Below are positions 1 to 11,735 of a stretch of 64,000 nucleotides of DNA, piece after piece. A model generated the notes under the pieces. That model was given only the letters and a program-made list of their open reading frames with translations. It made no database searches and was not told the DNA's origin. Origin of the DNA: Callorhinus ursinus (Eukaryota; Chordata; Mammalia; Carnivora; Otariidae); NCBI RefSeq assembly GCF_003265705.1, contig NW_020312904.1:4845728-4909727 (forward strand), written 5' to 3'. The translations under genes were made by a program, and so were the position numbers. Position 1 is the first letter of the stretch; the number at the start of each line of letters is the position of its first letter.

Positions 1-29
1 ACCACAAGGGGACTCTTGGGCTTCTGCTC

Positions 30-140
30 AGAAGCAGCCACAATACTTCTGCTCACACTCTATTGGCCAAAGCGCATCACTTGGCCAAGCCTGTTACCAG
101 CAGGGTGGGAAGAGGTACAGAGACCGACGCAGGGAGGGAT
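30..140. repeat. Possible decayed interspersed repeat
   Basis: The stretch with 'CTATTGGCCAAAGCGCATCA' followed by 'TTGGCCAAGCCTG' resembles a widespread old mammalian repeat motif (attggtcaaagcaagtcac type). Too short and diverged to name a family. Confidence 0.3.
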
Positions 141-374
141 GGCGAGTATTCTGATAGTCGTGGGCTCTGCTTCATTGGCCCAGAGCCCATGCTCCTCCAC
201 TACCTGGGATAGCCTGGGTCCTGCTGTGTGGCCTCGGGCATGTCGCCTGGCCTCTCAGGGCCCAGATCGACTGAGCATTCCCGTGCGCCTGACTCATATG
301 AGCCAGCACTCACTGCATCTTTTCCCCTCTCAGCCCCATGTTATCTCATTAAGCCCCATAAATAACACCACCAA

Positions 375-480
375 GGAGGGCCATTGTTATCTCTTTTACA
401 GATGAGGAAAGTAAAGCTCGGGGGAGAGAAAGGTGCAGAGCTGGGCTTTGAATCACGCAGCCCTGACGTCTCGGGCCCAG
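375..480 (-). mobile_element. MIR SINE fragment
   Basis: The antisense MIR core is visible as 'TTTTACAGATGAGGAAAGTA' followed by a degenerate 'gggctttgaatcacgcagcc'-type segment, the complement of the MIR tRNA-related head. Confidence 0.65.
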
Positions 481-1252
481 AATGTCGCCACCAGGGTCAC
501 CAGCTTGTCACACTGACCCACAGGCCACCCTGTGAGTGGGCTCAGGGCTCAGATAGCATAAGTGAGGTCGGCCGAGGGGCCGTGGTCTCCTCCCAGCCAG
601 CGCAGCCCCTGTTCCTCTCTGGCCTGATGGCCTCAGCAGCTCATCTCCTCCGTCCGCAGTGGGGACTCCCTCTTGTCCACACAGCACCCTCTCCTGCGGA
701 TGTACCTGCTCCTGTAACCAGTAGGTATTCGAGGAGACTCCTCCAGCCGAGCTTTTTGTTTATTGCTTGGGAGACACCGAAAGAATTCGAATCTGTAAAT
801 ATCCCGAAACACACTGAAAATTTGCTATCTGTGGCTTTGGCTGGCTTCCCATCTTGCCCCATAAAACAGCCTCCGTTTTATCTTCTGCCCTTTACAAAAC
901 ATATGCATACACACAACAAAAACCCCTGCATCTGGATGGAATTAATTCCAGATCACATTTTTTAAATTAAATTAAAAAACCCAGAATGCTTCCAGCCGGC
1001 CAACCACAGGGAGGGCAGGCCAAGGGAGAGCTGCTGGGGGATGTGGCCTGGGCTCTCCAGCCAGCTGCCGCCTCCCGTGTGGGCTCCCTTGAAGGGAAGT
1101 GGGAGTCGGCGAACGGGGGGGGGTGTCTCCTGCAGGTGCGCCCCTGCTTTCTCTGAGCGGGGAGAGCAGGGGGAGCGGGCCACCACTCCGCATCCCCCCC
1201 GAATGCCAGTTGGAACAGGCGGCTGCAGAGGCCTGTGGGCCCAGCGGCGCCC
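481..1252. other. Intronic stretch without recognised gene
   Basis: No exon or named repeat was recognised. 740-980 is an AT-rich island in otherwise GC-rich DNA and contains TATGCATA-like sequence and a perfect 14-bp palindrome (937-950). 1040-1400 is GC-rich with scattered CpG, but no promoter elements or transcript evidence are visible. Confidence 0.5.
937..950. other. Perfect 14-bp palindrome in AT-rich island
   Basis: TGGAATTAATTCCA reads the same on both strands. Its ATTA core resembles homeodomain dimer sites, but no function can be assigned from sequence alone. Confidence 0.4.
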
Positions 1253-1275
1253 ACGCACGCACGCACGCACGCTCG
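1252..1275. repeat. (CGCA)n microsatellite
   Basis: Short run of CGCA/ACGC tetramers (about five units) inside GC-rich intron. It gives open frames on both strands that are not genes. Confidence 0.85.
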
Positions 1276-1454
1276 CAAAGCCGGTGACACGTGGCGATGC
1301 GGGATGCTCTGGGGGGCGGGGACTGGACTCCGTCCTCAGGTCCCCAGGTCCTGGTACGGGGTGAACCGGGACAAGTGGGCACGCCACGCAGTTGCGGGAA
1401 ATCCCTCCCTGGACATCCAGGCGTGGGCTTGGGGTTTTCCCAAGATTCAGCACA

Positions 1455-1650
1455 CTCTGGGGTTAGGTGATCTGGGTCCGAATCCCAGTGCGGCCACTTC
1501 CCGGCAGGCCAGTGACTTGGCCTCCCTGGTCCTCATTTCCCCATCTGTGCAGGGGGCAGGCTGGCCCGTCTGCTCCCTCCCGGGATTGTTGCAGGGACTG
1601 AAAAACACGGGGTGCTGGCGTGTTCTCTTTGCGAGCAGTGCTCTTCACTG
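1455..1650 (+). mobile_element. MIR SINE
   Basis: Sense MIR landmarks in order: 'GGGTCCGAATCCCAGTGCGG' (tRNA-like B-box region), a 'ccagtgacttggcctccctgg' core, 'TCATTTCCCCATCTGTGCAG' and 'GGGATTGTTGCAGGGACTG'. Confidence 0.75.
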
Positions 1651-1859
1651 TTTGTGAATATGTAGAGAGGAGGTAAAATCCAGTGAAGAAGCTAATATAT
1701 ATCAAGGCCACCATTGTCACCAGCTCACCACGGCATTCCATGCGTGTCAGCTTCAGTGACATCAGCAGCCGCTCTGCACTGAGTGTTGGGCACGCAAAGA
1801 TCCGTGGGACCCCGACCCTAGCCTCAGGGAGCTCAGAGCTCCCTGAGGAGCCAACTTGA

Positions 1860-2045
1860 GTCCTGCAAAACAGCCAAGACAACACCGTGTGTTCTGGGAA
1901 ACCCAGTGACTTTGGGAGCCCGAAGGAGGAGTCGGGTCACCAAGGAGGGCTTCCTGGGAGCAGGTGATAGCTGAGCTGAGACGTGGGTGCACAGGAGGTG
2001 GGGAGTGAGCCCCAGGCAGGGGAGCCGCGTCGACCAAGGCCTAGA
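1860..2045 (-). mobile_element. L2 LINE fragment
   Basis: Antisense L2 3' region: 'CACCAAGGAGGGCTTCCTGG' followed by 'gcaggtgatagctgagctgag' matches the complement of the L2 segment coding 'FRxLLKCHLLREAFPD'. Family assignment is from memory of the consensus. Confidence 0.6.
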
Positions 2046-2079
2046 GGTGACCTGTCTGCTCTGAGAGGACAGCAGCGAG

Positions 2080-2215
2080 GCTTCTGAGTTCAGATGCTGG
2101 CTCTTCACCTAGTGGCTATGAGATCCTAGATGAGTCTCTTAACTTCCCTGAGCCTCAGTTTCCCATTTATAACATGGGGCTGGTGGTGGCAGCAGCGACG
2201 CTTCCTTCTGTGTTT
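2080..2215 (+). mobile_element. MIR SINE
   Basis: 'CTTAACTTCCCTGAGCCTCA' followed by 'GTTTCCCATTTATAACATGG' is a clear sense MIR core, preceded by a 'gagttcagatgctggctctt' head. Confidence 0.8.
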
Positions 2216-3367
2216 GCTCTGGGTGCCGAACGGGCTACCGACACGCACTGCCTGCCGCTCTCCTGACTCTGGTTGTTTCTCAATCCTGCTGGCTCCAGGC
2301 CCAGCTGCGGCCCAGCCGCCACCCCCGGCTGGCGTCACGGTCCCCCTCTCTGCAGGGCAGCATCTGCACACAGCTGCCCTGCCTCCCCCTTCCCGCTCCC
2401 CTCCCTCAGCCCTGAAGCTGCTGCCATGGGAACCACCAGGAAGAGGCCTGATGCTTGCAGCCATGCCGTGGGGGCTTCAGGGAGCCTGGAGAGAGGGTGC
2501 TGGGGAAAGCAGGAGGGCCGGAGACTGGAGCCAGGCCTGCCTCCTCTGGCCACGCGGGCATCCACCCCAGGACTCGTGCCTCTGCCAGCCAGGCCCGGCT
2601 GCCGGCCCCTGCTCCCCGATAGAAATTCCACACCCCGATGTAGCCAGGCAAAGCTAGCCTCCCCTGGCAGTGAGGCAGCTTGGGGCCTGGCTGTCAGTCA
2701 TTCACACCTTAGCGTGAACAAGCCCCCAAGACTGCTGCAGGCCCCGTGGAGGTGGTGGCTGGAGGTAGGACCCCACAAGGGAAAGGGGGTGGCCCAGATA
2801 CGGAATTGCACCTCGCCCCTGCAGCAGATACCGAGCCCTGAGCACTTACCAGTGCCTGCTCCACGCCAAGTCTTTGGGTCCCCAGAGACCGCCCGCTTGA
2901 GGGGCCTCCAAGCACCCAAGCCACGTCCTCGGGGGAGCAGGGGGAGTTTGGCCAAGGGGATGGATGGCGTTCCAGGTAAAGCACACATATGGGCAAAAGT
3001 GAGCAGCCCTGGCCCCAGGCCCGGGGGTCAGAGGGCAACAGCGCCTGCCTCGCTGCTGAGGCCAAGGCTGGGAAGGGCAGGCCTGAGACTGAGATGGACT
3101 CAGTCGTCTCCTGCAGGCCCAGAGACGTGCAGGGGTCCTCCCGGGGCCGCACAGCAAAGCCGGGCCACGGAGGAGCCTGGCCCAGGCCCCCTGGCTGGGG
3201 GCCTGCACTCTCCAGCCTCAGGCAGGTCGAGAGGGATCTGCCGTGGGGCCCCAGGACACCAAGGGGCCCTGTCTGGGCACGAGCTGGTCGGGGCGGGGGG
3301 TCCCTCCTGGTGAGCAGGGGCAGCAAGGCTGGACGCTGGCTCTCAGCAGTGTGCCTCCTCTCTGCCG
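2216..3367. other. GC-rich intronic stretch, no feature recognised
   Basis: Long frames exist here (for example 2273-3313, plus strand) but they are proline/glycine/arginine-rich, lack recognisable domains and overlap equally long frames on the other strand. I regard them as a consequence of base composition. Confidence 0.6.
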
Positions 3368-3587
3368 CCCGCCCGCGCACACCCGCCTGCGCACACCCGC
3401 CCGGGCACAACCTCCTGCACACACCCGCCTGAGGACATCCGCCTGCGCACACCCGCCTGAGGACACCCGCCCGCACGCACCCTCCTGCATACACCCACCT
3501 GAGCACACCCGCTTGCACACACCTGCCTGGGCACACCCGCCTGCGCACACCCGCCTGCGCACACCCGCCTGCGCACACCCGCCTGAG
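3363..3587 (+). repeat. Left copy of exact 225-bp duplication at gap
   Basis: This segment, starting TGCCGCCCGCCCGCGC, recurs without a visible mismatch at 3722-3946. It includes the non-repeat edge of the minisatellite, which would be expected only once. Confidence 0.9.
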
Positions 3588-3621
3588 CACACCCGCCTGC
3601 GCACACCCGCCTGAGGACACC

Positions 3622-3721
3622 NNNNNNNNNNNNNNNNNNNNNNNNNNNNNNNNNNNNNNNNNNNNNNNNNNNNNNNNNNNNNNNNNNNNNNNNNNNNNNN
3701 NNNNNNNNNNNNNNNNNNNNN
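3622..3721. other. Assembly gap (100 N)
   Basis: A run of exactly 100 N inside the 14-bp minisatellite, a conventional placeholder for a gap of unknown length. Confidence 1.
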
Positions 3722-3946
3722 TGCCGCCCGCCCGCGCACACCCGCCTGCGCACACCCGCCCGGGCACAACCTCCTGCACACACCCGCCTGAGGACATCCG
3801 CCTGCGCACACCCGCCTGAGGACACCCGCCCGCACGCACCCTCCTGCATACACCCACCTGAGCACACCCGCTTGCACACACCTGCCTGGGCACACCCGCC
3901 TGCGCACACCCGCCTGCGCACACCCGCCTGCGCACACCCGCCTGAG
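3722..3946 (+). repeat. Right copy of exact 225-bp duplication at gap
   Basis: The first base after the gap begins an exact repeat of 3363-3587. The two copies diverge only after GCCTGAG (CAC versus GAC). Starting precisely at a gap edge suggests unmerged overlapping contigs. Confidence 0.9.
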
Positions 3947-5329
3947 GACACCCGCTTGCACACACCTGCCTGGGCACACCCACCTGAGCACACCCGCCTG
4001 AGCACACCCGCCTGCGCACACCCGCCCGCGCACACCCGCCTGAGCACACCTGCCCACACTCACCCACCTGAGCACACCCGCCTGCGCACACCCGCCTGAG
4101 GACACCCGCCTGAGCACACCCACCTGAGCACACCCGCCTGAGCACACCCGCCTGTGCACACCCGCCCGCACGCACCCTCCTGCATACACCCGCCTGGGCA
4201 CACCTGCCTGGGCACACCCACATGAGCACACCCGCCTGGGCACACCCGCCCGGGCACAACCTCCTGCTCACACCCGCCTGAGGACATCCGCCTGCGCACA
4301 CCCGCCTGCACACACCTGCCCGCACTCACCCACCTGAGCACACCCACCTGCACACACCCGCCTGAGCACACCCGCCTGAGCACACCCGCCTGAGGACACC
4401 CGCCCGCACGCACCCTCCTGCATACACCCGCCTGAGCACACCCGCTTGCACACACCTGCCTGGGCACACCCACATGAGCACACCTGCCCGCACTCACCCA
4501 CCTGAGCACACCCACCTGCACACACCCGCCTGAGCACACCCTCCTGTGCACACCCGCCTGGGGACACCCACCTGAGCACACCCGCCTGAGGACACCCGCC
4601 CGCACGCCCCCTCCTGCATACACCCACCTGAGCACACCCGCTTGCACACACCTGCCTGGGCACACCCACATGAGCACACCCGCCTGGGCACACCCGCCCG
4701 GGCACAACCTCCTGCGCACACCCGCCTGAGGACATCCGCCTGCGCACACCCGCCTGAGCACACCTGCCTGCACTCACCCACCTGAGCACACCCACCTGCA
4801 CACACCCGCCTGAGCATACCCGCCTGCACACACCCACCTGAGCACACCCTCCTGCGCACACCCGCCTGGGGACACCCACATGAGCACACCTGCCTGGGCA
4901 CACCCACCCATGCACACCCTCCTGCGCACACCCGCCTGAGGACATCCGCCTGCGCACACCCGCCTGCGCACACCCACCCGCGCTCACCCACCTGAGCACA
5001 CCCACGTACACACAGCCACCTGAGCACACCCACCTGAGGACACTAGCCTGAGGACACCCTCCTGCGCAGATGCCCGCAGCAGGGAGCAGATGGAGGCTGT
5101 GTCGGAGCGATTAATAAATCAGTCCCTTTGAACAGCCGCCGTCCCCGGCGGGCACTGTTCAGAGCACAGCTGTCCCAGCTGCACTGGCCAGCCCAGGAAA
5201 CAGCCCTCCCTGGGCACCCAGGGGACACTCAGACCCTGGCCTGGGAGAGGGGGACGGAAGGACCCAGACAGCCCGGTCCTGGGTGGTGGGAGCTCAGTTT
5301 GACAGGCATTCAGGACTCTGGGCCAGAAG

Positions 5330-5535
5330 AGGGGCCCAGCCCAGCCATGTAGGAGGGGCAGTGCGTCTGGAAGCCTTCCTGGGGGAAGCGGTGTTCGAGA
5401 GGGGCAGGTGGGAGCCAGGCAGGGAAGGGAGGAGGCAGCGAAAGGGAAAAAGCTGCCCAGGCAGAAGGCACAGCCCGTGCAAAGGCCCAGTGTCTGAGCG
5501 AGCGGGGCATGGTCCTCAGTGAAGGGATGGGGTGG
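5330..5535 (-). mobile_element. L2 LINE fragment
   Basis: Antisense L2: a 'tggaagccttcctgggggaag' segment followed by 'AGCCCGTGCAAAGGCCCAGT', the complement of the L2 segment around 'RAFALAVPSAW'. Confidence 0.6.
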
Positions 5536-6810
<1,275 letters not shown>

Positions 6811-7715
6811 GTGCTTGCGATCGAGGCTGCCATGGTGGATCACTCGTCTTTGCCAAGCTTGGAAAATAATCCGGTCGTTATTGCTGCTGTGTTTGGCTCC
6901 TTGATTACCTGATCGTTTGCTTATCTTATTTGCCAAGAAGGATTTGAAGTTGCCCATGATAGCATGCACCTGGGCCAGAGTCAAACGCGAGGTGGAAACG
7001 GAGCTTGGGAGCCCGGCTTGCCAGTTTATTGCACTTAGAGACTGGTGCGGGGGTGATTGCCACTGAGCAGTTAATGGAGTTGTGAGTTTCCTGGCTGCCA
7101 AGGCAAAAGGGGAAATTGGATGGCTTTCCAAGTTTTCATGGTCAAATGAAGCAAATGGGTTTTGGGGGGCTGGGGATAAGCTTTTTCAGCACGAAGTTAG
7201 GAAATAAGCATATTACTGGGTTGGTTCCTTATGTTCATATGCACTGAGTCTCTTAAGAATGTCTGAGGCAATGCAGGCAGGCTGCTTCATGACAGCTCAG
7301 GGGAAGGGAAGGGAGGCAGCGAGGGAGGTGGGATATCAGGGGGTTAGCCTAGTAGCCTGGCTGCATGTTCAAACCTGACTTTCTCTACTGTGACTCTCAT
7401 TTCTGCCCAGTCCCAGGCCAGTGGGAGGTGGGGGAGGACCGACCGTCCCTGGGCAGTACAGACTTGGACAAAGGGAGGAGGGCTGTACATTTTGGAGCAG
7501 GAGCCCACTGTGAGGGAGGACCTCACAAGGAACGGGAACCAGGCAGAGGGCAGATGCCCCAGGGAAGAGGTGGGGTGCGGGTTCCAGATGCTCTGTGGAG
7601 GCTGAGGTGCAGCCACGGGCACGTGGGATGTGGGGCACATCACCCCGGAACATCCCAAGACTGAGCCCAGGCTGCGAGATCCATCCCAGAGCCCACCTGC
7701 TGGCAGGTGCACAAA
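6811..7715 (+). other. SHISAL1: Probable SHISAL1 3' UTR
   Basis: The sequence after the stop codon has no convincing frame and no recognisable transposon for about 900 bp, and its composition is more balanced than the intron, as expected for a 3' untranslated region. The end of the transcript cannot be fixed. Candidate polyadenylation hexamers are ATTAAA at 7978-7983 and AATAAA at 8327-8332, but the latter sits in a transposon remnant. Inference from position only. Confidence 0.5.
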
Positions 7716-7935
7716 TTTTCAGTGCAGTGATTACTGTCGAGTCTGTGAGCAGGAAACCCGACCTGGGTGCGAGTCCCCGCTCTGCCATTCACCAGCTCTA
7801 TGTGCAGGCAAGTTACCTCAGCCCTGCTGACCTTCCCATCCTTAGGAAGCAGTGGAGAGTAAGCATGGTCCCCTGCCAGGGTCCTCGAAATGTTAAATGA
7901 AATGTCTGGCACCTAGTAGGTGCCCACTTAACCAT
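7716..7935 (+). mobile_element. MIR SINE, near full length
   Basis: Sense MIR: 'CGACCTGGGTGCGAGTCCCC', a 'gctctgccattcaccagctct' segment, 'GGCAAGTTACCTCAGCCCTG', then the 3' part 'GTTAAATGAAATGTCTGGCA' and 'cctagtaggtgcccacttaa'. Confidence 0.85.
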
Positions 7936-7954
7936 GGTGCGTCCTTGCTGGAGA

Positions 7955-8090
7955 TGCCACCAAGCTAGTTAATGATCATTAAATAGCTAGCAGGTAGCGA
8001 CCTTTTTAATAATGAATGACTTAAATAATTCATAAGATACACTTAAATCAGCTTATTGATCAAATAATTGCCCCATTTATCATGCAGAAG
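7955..8090. promoter_or_regulatory. AT-rich cluster with nested palindromes (candidate regulatory element)
   Basis: Contains TTAATGATCATTAA (7969-7982), a perfect 14-bp palindrome, flanked by GCTAG on the left and AGCTAGC on the right. ATTA/TAAT motifs and CTTATTGATCAAATAATTG follow. Such clusters can bind homeodomain or POU factors. Function is inference; nothing in the sequence proves activity. Confidence 0.3.
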
Positions 8091-8269
8091 ACAAAAACAC
8101 AGCCCTCTTCAGCTCAGCTTGACAAATGCCCACTGAGGCGGTCCCCTGGGCCCTTCCCCCGTGCCGGGCTCCGGGTAATATCAAGGCGATGGGTGGAGAA
8201 CCTTGAGAAGGACAGAGAGGCACAAACCCACGCAAAGCTGCAGACCATGAAACAGAGCTGGCCCCGGCG

Positions 8270-8425
8270 GTGGGGTTTTCTGAAATGTGGGTCTCTGGCA
8301 GCAGACCCACCTGGGGTGTTTGTCAAAATAAATTCCTGGGTCTCATCCAGAGCCCCCTGACCAGGAAACTCTGGGGGTAGTGCTTGAGGTACCGGAGCCT
8401 GAGAACCCCTGGAAAATGTTGTTAC
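8270..8425 (+). mobile_element. MER5-type hAT DNA transposon remnant
   Basis: 'AAATTCCTGGGTCTCATCCA' followed by 'aggaaactctgggggtagtg' and 'GAGCCTGAGAACCCCTGG' matches the middle and 3' end of the MER5A/B non-autonomous element. It contains the AATAAA at 8327. Confidence 0.65.
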
Positions 8426-8895
8426 ACAGGGCTAAGTGTTTTGAGAGCTGGGATTCTTCCACGTGAACAATGGTTTTCTCTCTCCCCCATTTGGACTGCC
8501 TCGTGCCTCCCTGAGCAACGGGCTTGCCAAGCTTGCTGGGCTTGTGCATCGAGTCCAAACCAGAGACCGAGCTCGCAGTCCTTGAGCCCTGCTGTCTAAG
8601 TGGGAGACACTTAATTTCGGAGCTCGGAGGCTCTTCGTGTCCCCCCTGGCTCCCCCATTGCGGACTCGAGATGGTGCTCCCATAACCATATGAGCGTTCG
8701 AAAAACAGATCATCAGAAGCCTGCGAGGATGGGGGATGGGGGATAAAGGATTCACTTGGTGCCTTCCAGCTCCGGTCTGCCCTCGACACCCAGTGTGACC
8801 TTGGGTGAGGGGCTTCCTGCTTGGGCTTCCACCGTACCCACCACGGGGAGAGGGGATGGACTTGGCGAGACCGTCTCCCGCCGGCCTCCTGGTGG
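8426..8895. other. No feature recognised
   Basis: No exon-like frame or confident repeat. A weak MIR-like 'agtgtgaccttgggtgaggg' segment near 8790-8815 is too diverged to call. Confidence 0.5.
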
Positions 8896-9075
8896 GAGCC
8901 CATGGTTCTCGCAACATCTCTTGAGCACTGGCTGTGCCCCTTGGCACCACGCTTGCCATCTCTGTCTTGCTCCACCCCCATGGGCTCGGTGCCAGGGCAG
9001 AGAGGTGAAGTGGCTTCCCCAAAGTCACCGGCTGGCGGTGGAGCGGGGATCAGGCTGCAGCCCTGGGTGCTGACA
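8896..9075 (-). mobile_element. MIR SINE
   Basis: Antisense MIR: 'CTTGAGCACTGGCTGTGCCC', then 'AGAGGTGAAGTGGCTTCCCC' and 'aaagtcaccggctggcggtgg'. Confidence 0.7.
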
Positions 9076-10000
9076 GAGACCCCTACACCCCCCGTGAGCA
9101 CAGCAGAAAGGACAGGGTGTGCGTACCCATGTTCCTTCACACTGTTCACGGGGGCTCGTTACCCCACCGGCCGCCACCCCATCCTGGCCCTGTGCCGGGT
9201 GCTGGGGACAGGGGACAAGTGACACACAAGACATGAGTGAACCACCGTGGGAAGACAGAAGGCTGTGACACAGCCTAGGGGCGGTGCCAGTGGCATGGGG
9301 GGCGGGGCACGGCCAGAGCAGATCCGAGCAGGTGTCCTGGGCAGAGAGCCAGGGCTGTGACCCTGTGGTGAGTGTGGCCGCCGGGGTGTCAGCAGGTGGC
9401 ACCGGGGTGTGGCTGGGGCAGGGGCAGGCTGTACTCAGTGCTTCTCCCAGAACAAGAGCCAGTGTCTGGGCCGCTTCATGTCCAAACTGTCACCCTGGGT
9501 CCTCCAAGCAGCCCCCTGAGCACTTCCCTGTCATCGCGGAGACGCGGCCCCCTCGGGCACAGATCCCACCAGTGGCTCCCCTGCTCTTCTACCTCCGGGG
9601 CCCCCTTCCAGCCCGGCACCCCCACCACCCAGCTCTCTCTCCAGCAGAGTGACCGCCTCCTACCCACCTGCCCAGCGGCCCTGCTTTTCCCCTTCCTCAC
9701 CCACAACCTGAGGTGGCCTCCCTGGGGACACTTGGCACCTTGCCCCTTGGTTCGCAGCTTTCTTGTCAGTGGCGCTCTGGCCCTTCCTGCCCCTGCCCGT
9801 GGCTGAGACCACTAGCAGCCCGCAGAGTCCTGCCAGACGGCTTGCCCTGTTCCGACTGTAACGCGACTGGACCCCCAGCCCCACGTGACGCGGCCGCAAG
9901 CGGGTCGTTTGAGTATTATCAGCACCCCTGGCGTGACGGCAAGCAGCACATCCGTTTGGGGCTGGAGTTGACCGCCCAGGTCCAAGAGCTGCCCATACTG
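9076..10000. other. No feature recognised
   Basis: GC-rich sequence with overlapping short frames on both strands but no domain, splice-bounded exon or confident transposon. Confidence 0.5.
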
Positions 10001-10105
10001 ATTGCCGGCTCTGCGGCCTCGGGCGAGTCATTCTACCTCCCGTGCCTCAGTTTCCCCATGAAGATACCGGGGGTCATAACCGTCTTGAGAATTAAAGGGG
10101 AGGAT
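10001..10105 (+). mobile_element. MIR SINE fragment
   Basis: 'GGGCGAGTCATTCTACCTCC' followed by 'CGTGCCTCAGTTTCCCCATG' is the sense MIR core. Confidence 0.7.
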
Positions 10106-10284
10106 GCTTAGGGAGGGGCTTGGCCCGCCACCTGGCCCCATGTTGTCAATCCTCGTGGTCATTTCTCGGGTGGGTAGAAAAATGTCGTAGGGGTCCTGCC
10201 CCCAGAATTGACAGGGACATGCAACCTGCACTCACCCAGTGCCCTGCACGGGCCAGCCACATGCCACTGTGTCATCTCCCGTCT

Positions 10285-10405
10285 GCCCGCTGGGCTGAGG
10301 ATGTTGTGCCCCACTTTCAGAAGTGGAAACTGGGGGGCTCGGAGGTCATTGGCTTGCCCGGATCACCCAGCAAAGTGGAGACTGAGGCAGGGCCCCACCC
10401 CAGGG
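10285..10405 (-). mobile_element. MIR SINE fragment
   Basis: 'CAGAAGTGGAAACTGGGGGG' with 'TTGGCTTGCCCGGATCACCC' is a diverged antisense MIR core. Confidence 0.6.
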
Positions 10406-10894
10406 CTGAGTGGCACCCTGGAGTCAGTGGTCTCTCTGTCGGGGGCTCGCCCACGGAGGGGAGGGGGAGCCTCCTGTCAGAACCTGGGCCAGTGCATAGG
10501 ACTGAGGCAGCCCCCCAAAGCCGCCACTGAAAAAGCAATCTTGGAGGCTCCATGGAGGAGGTGCATGTCCGCCCAACCCCCCTCCGTGGCCCCAGACACA
10601 CTCCATCCAGCTCCAGCTCCAGAAATGCTGTGTTCCAGCCACTGGCCAGCGGCCCGATTATCTCTGCACGCAGTGTGGCCCGGGCCCTCAGTCCCTGCGC
10701 TGTGGGCCGGCCTGCAGGGACTGGGGCCTTCAGCTCCCCGCTGCTCCCCTGGCTCATGTCCTCCTCGAAGTGCAGAGGGGGCGCCCTTCTGACCCACACC
10801 CGGAGCCGGCCGAGCGCTGGGAGCCATGGCTGCACGTACCGTGTAGACACCGCCCGCCATAATTATTTCCATTGGCTGACCCCCGTGACTCCTG

Positions 10895-11025
10895 CGGTGG
10901 GAATTGAGCGCAATGCGGTTATTGTCCCCTTTTACAGATGAGCAAACATAGGCCCAGAGAGGGGAATTGACTTGCCCAGACCACACAGTAAGTCCGTGGG
11001 CTGGAGCCAGATCTCCCCGGTCCCA
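10895..11025 (-). mobile_element. MIR SINE fragment
   Basis: 'CCCCTTTTACAGATGAGCAA' then a 'cccagagaggggaattgactt' segment and 'GCCCAGACCACACAGTAAGT': a well-kept antisense MIR core. Confidence 0.85.
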
Positions 11026-11735
11026 GGTCTCCCAGGACCAAGTAGGACCCTGAGCCCAGTGCCACAGGCCACTGCCTGCCTCATCCCACCTCACTCCTTC
11101 CCCTGTGGCCTGGCCCCCTCTGGCCCTTGCCAATTCACACCTCCCTGGGGAACACTCCTATTCATCCCGCAAAACCTTCCCTGAGGTCACAGGCCCTGGT
11201 CAGGCCTAGAGGCCTGAGGCCTAGTCGGGGGGTGTGGGATGGGGCAGTGACAGGAGGAGAGGAGGCTGCCCAGCCCCCATGGCCTCTCAATGTTTCAGAG
11301 CTCAGGGGAAAATTCCTGACTTGGCCTGGGAAGATGGTTGTTTGTGTATCTCAAACTTCAGTGGGCATTCAGTCCCCTGGGGTCTCGTTAGATTTGCCAG
11401 TTCTGATGTGCATGATCTGGTTTGGGCCTGGGAGGTGCCGATGCTGCCAGTCTGGGGACCGCCCCCTCGAGGAGTGGCGACAGAGCCATGCTGGTGGAGC
11501 TGGGAGCTCCTCCGCATGGTGGTCTCTGAGATATCAGGGCTCGGATTGATGGAAGGAGCTTAGGGAGCCAGGGGGGCTATCTCTGGAGTCCATGGGGGGA
11601 CTCTGACTAACCTGGCCCCCCAGGCAGGAGAGGAGCAGCTCGGAAAGCCCCAGCCAGGGCAGGGCTTGCGTGTGCACAGAAAGTGGCACATCACCTGAGA
11701 CCATGCAGAACCAAATTGCGTCAGGCTCTGACCTG
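11026..11735. other. No gene recognised; weak L2-like sequence near 11080-11190
   Basis: 11090-11190 ('TTCCCTGAGGTCACAGGCCC' area) faintly recalls the sense L2 3' end. The rest gives no recognisable match. Confidence 0.4.

Larger units (their letters stand above)
3368..5069. repeat. 14-bp-period GC-rich minisatellite (VNTR)
   Basis: Tandem array of a 14-bp unit, typically CACACCCGCCTGNG, with variants such as CACACCTGCCTGGG, CATCCGCCTGCGCA and CACAACCTCCTGC. About 1.6 kb of determined sequence gives roughly 110 units. Rare variants recur at multiples of the unit: GCACAACCTCCTGC at about 4254 and 4702 is 448 bp, 32 units, apart, so blocks of units have been duplicated together. The unit contains CpG, so the array is a dense potential methylation target. 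On the minus strand it is free of stop codons in several frames, giving spurious proteins of up to 538 residues. It lies within the SHISAL1 intron. Confidence 0.95.

Noticed and set aside
1040..1400. CpG-island promoter
   Set aside because: GC-rich with some CpG, but inside the SHISAL1 intron with no first exon or core promoter motif recognisable.
2273..3313. 346-residue plus-strand frame
   Set aside because: Low-complexity Pro/Gly/Arg composition, no domain, competing frames, and located in the intron of SHISAL1.
2709..5033. Minus-strand frames of 179-538 residues rich in cysteine, glycine, arginine and valine
   Set aside because: They are translations of the 14-bp minisatellite, are open in several frames at once, and run through the N gap.
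3368..5069. Possible CRISPR-like array
   Set aside because: Units are directly contiguous 14-mers without spacers, in vertebrate nuclear DNA.
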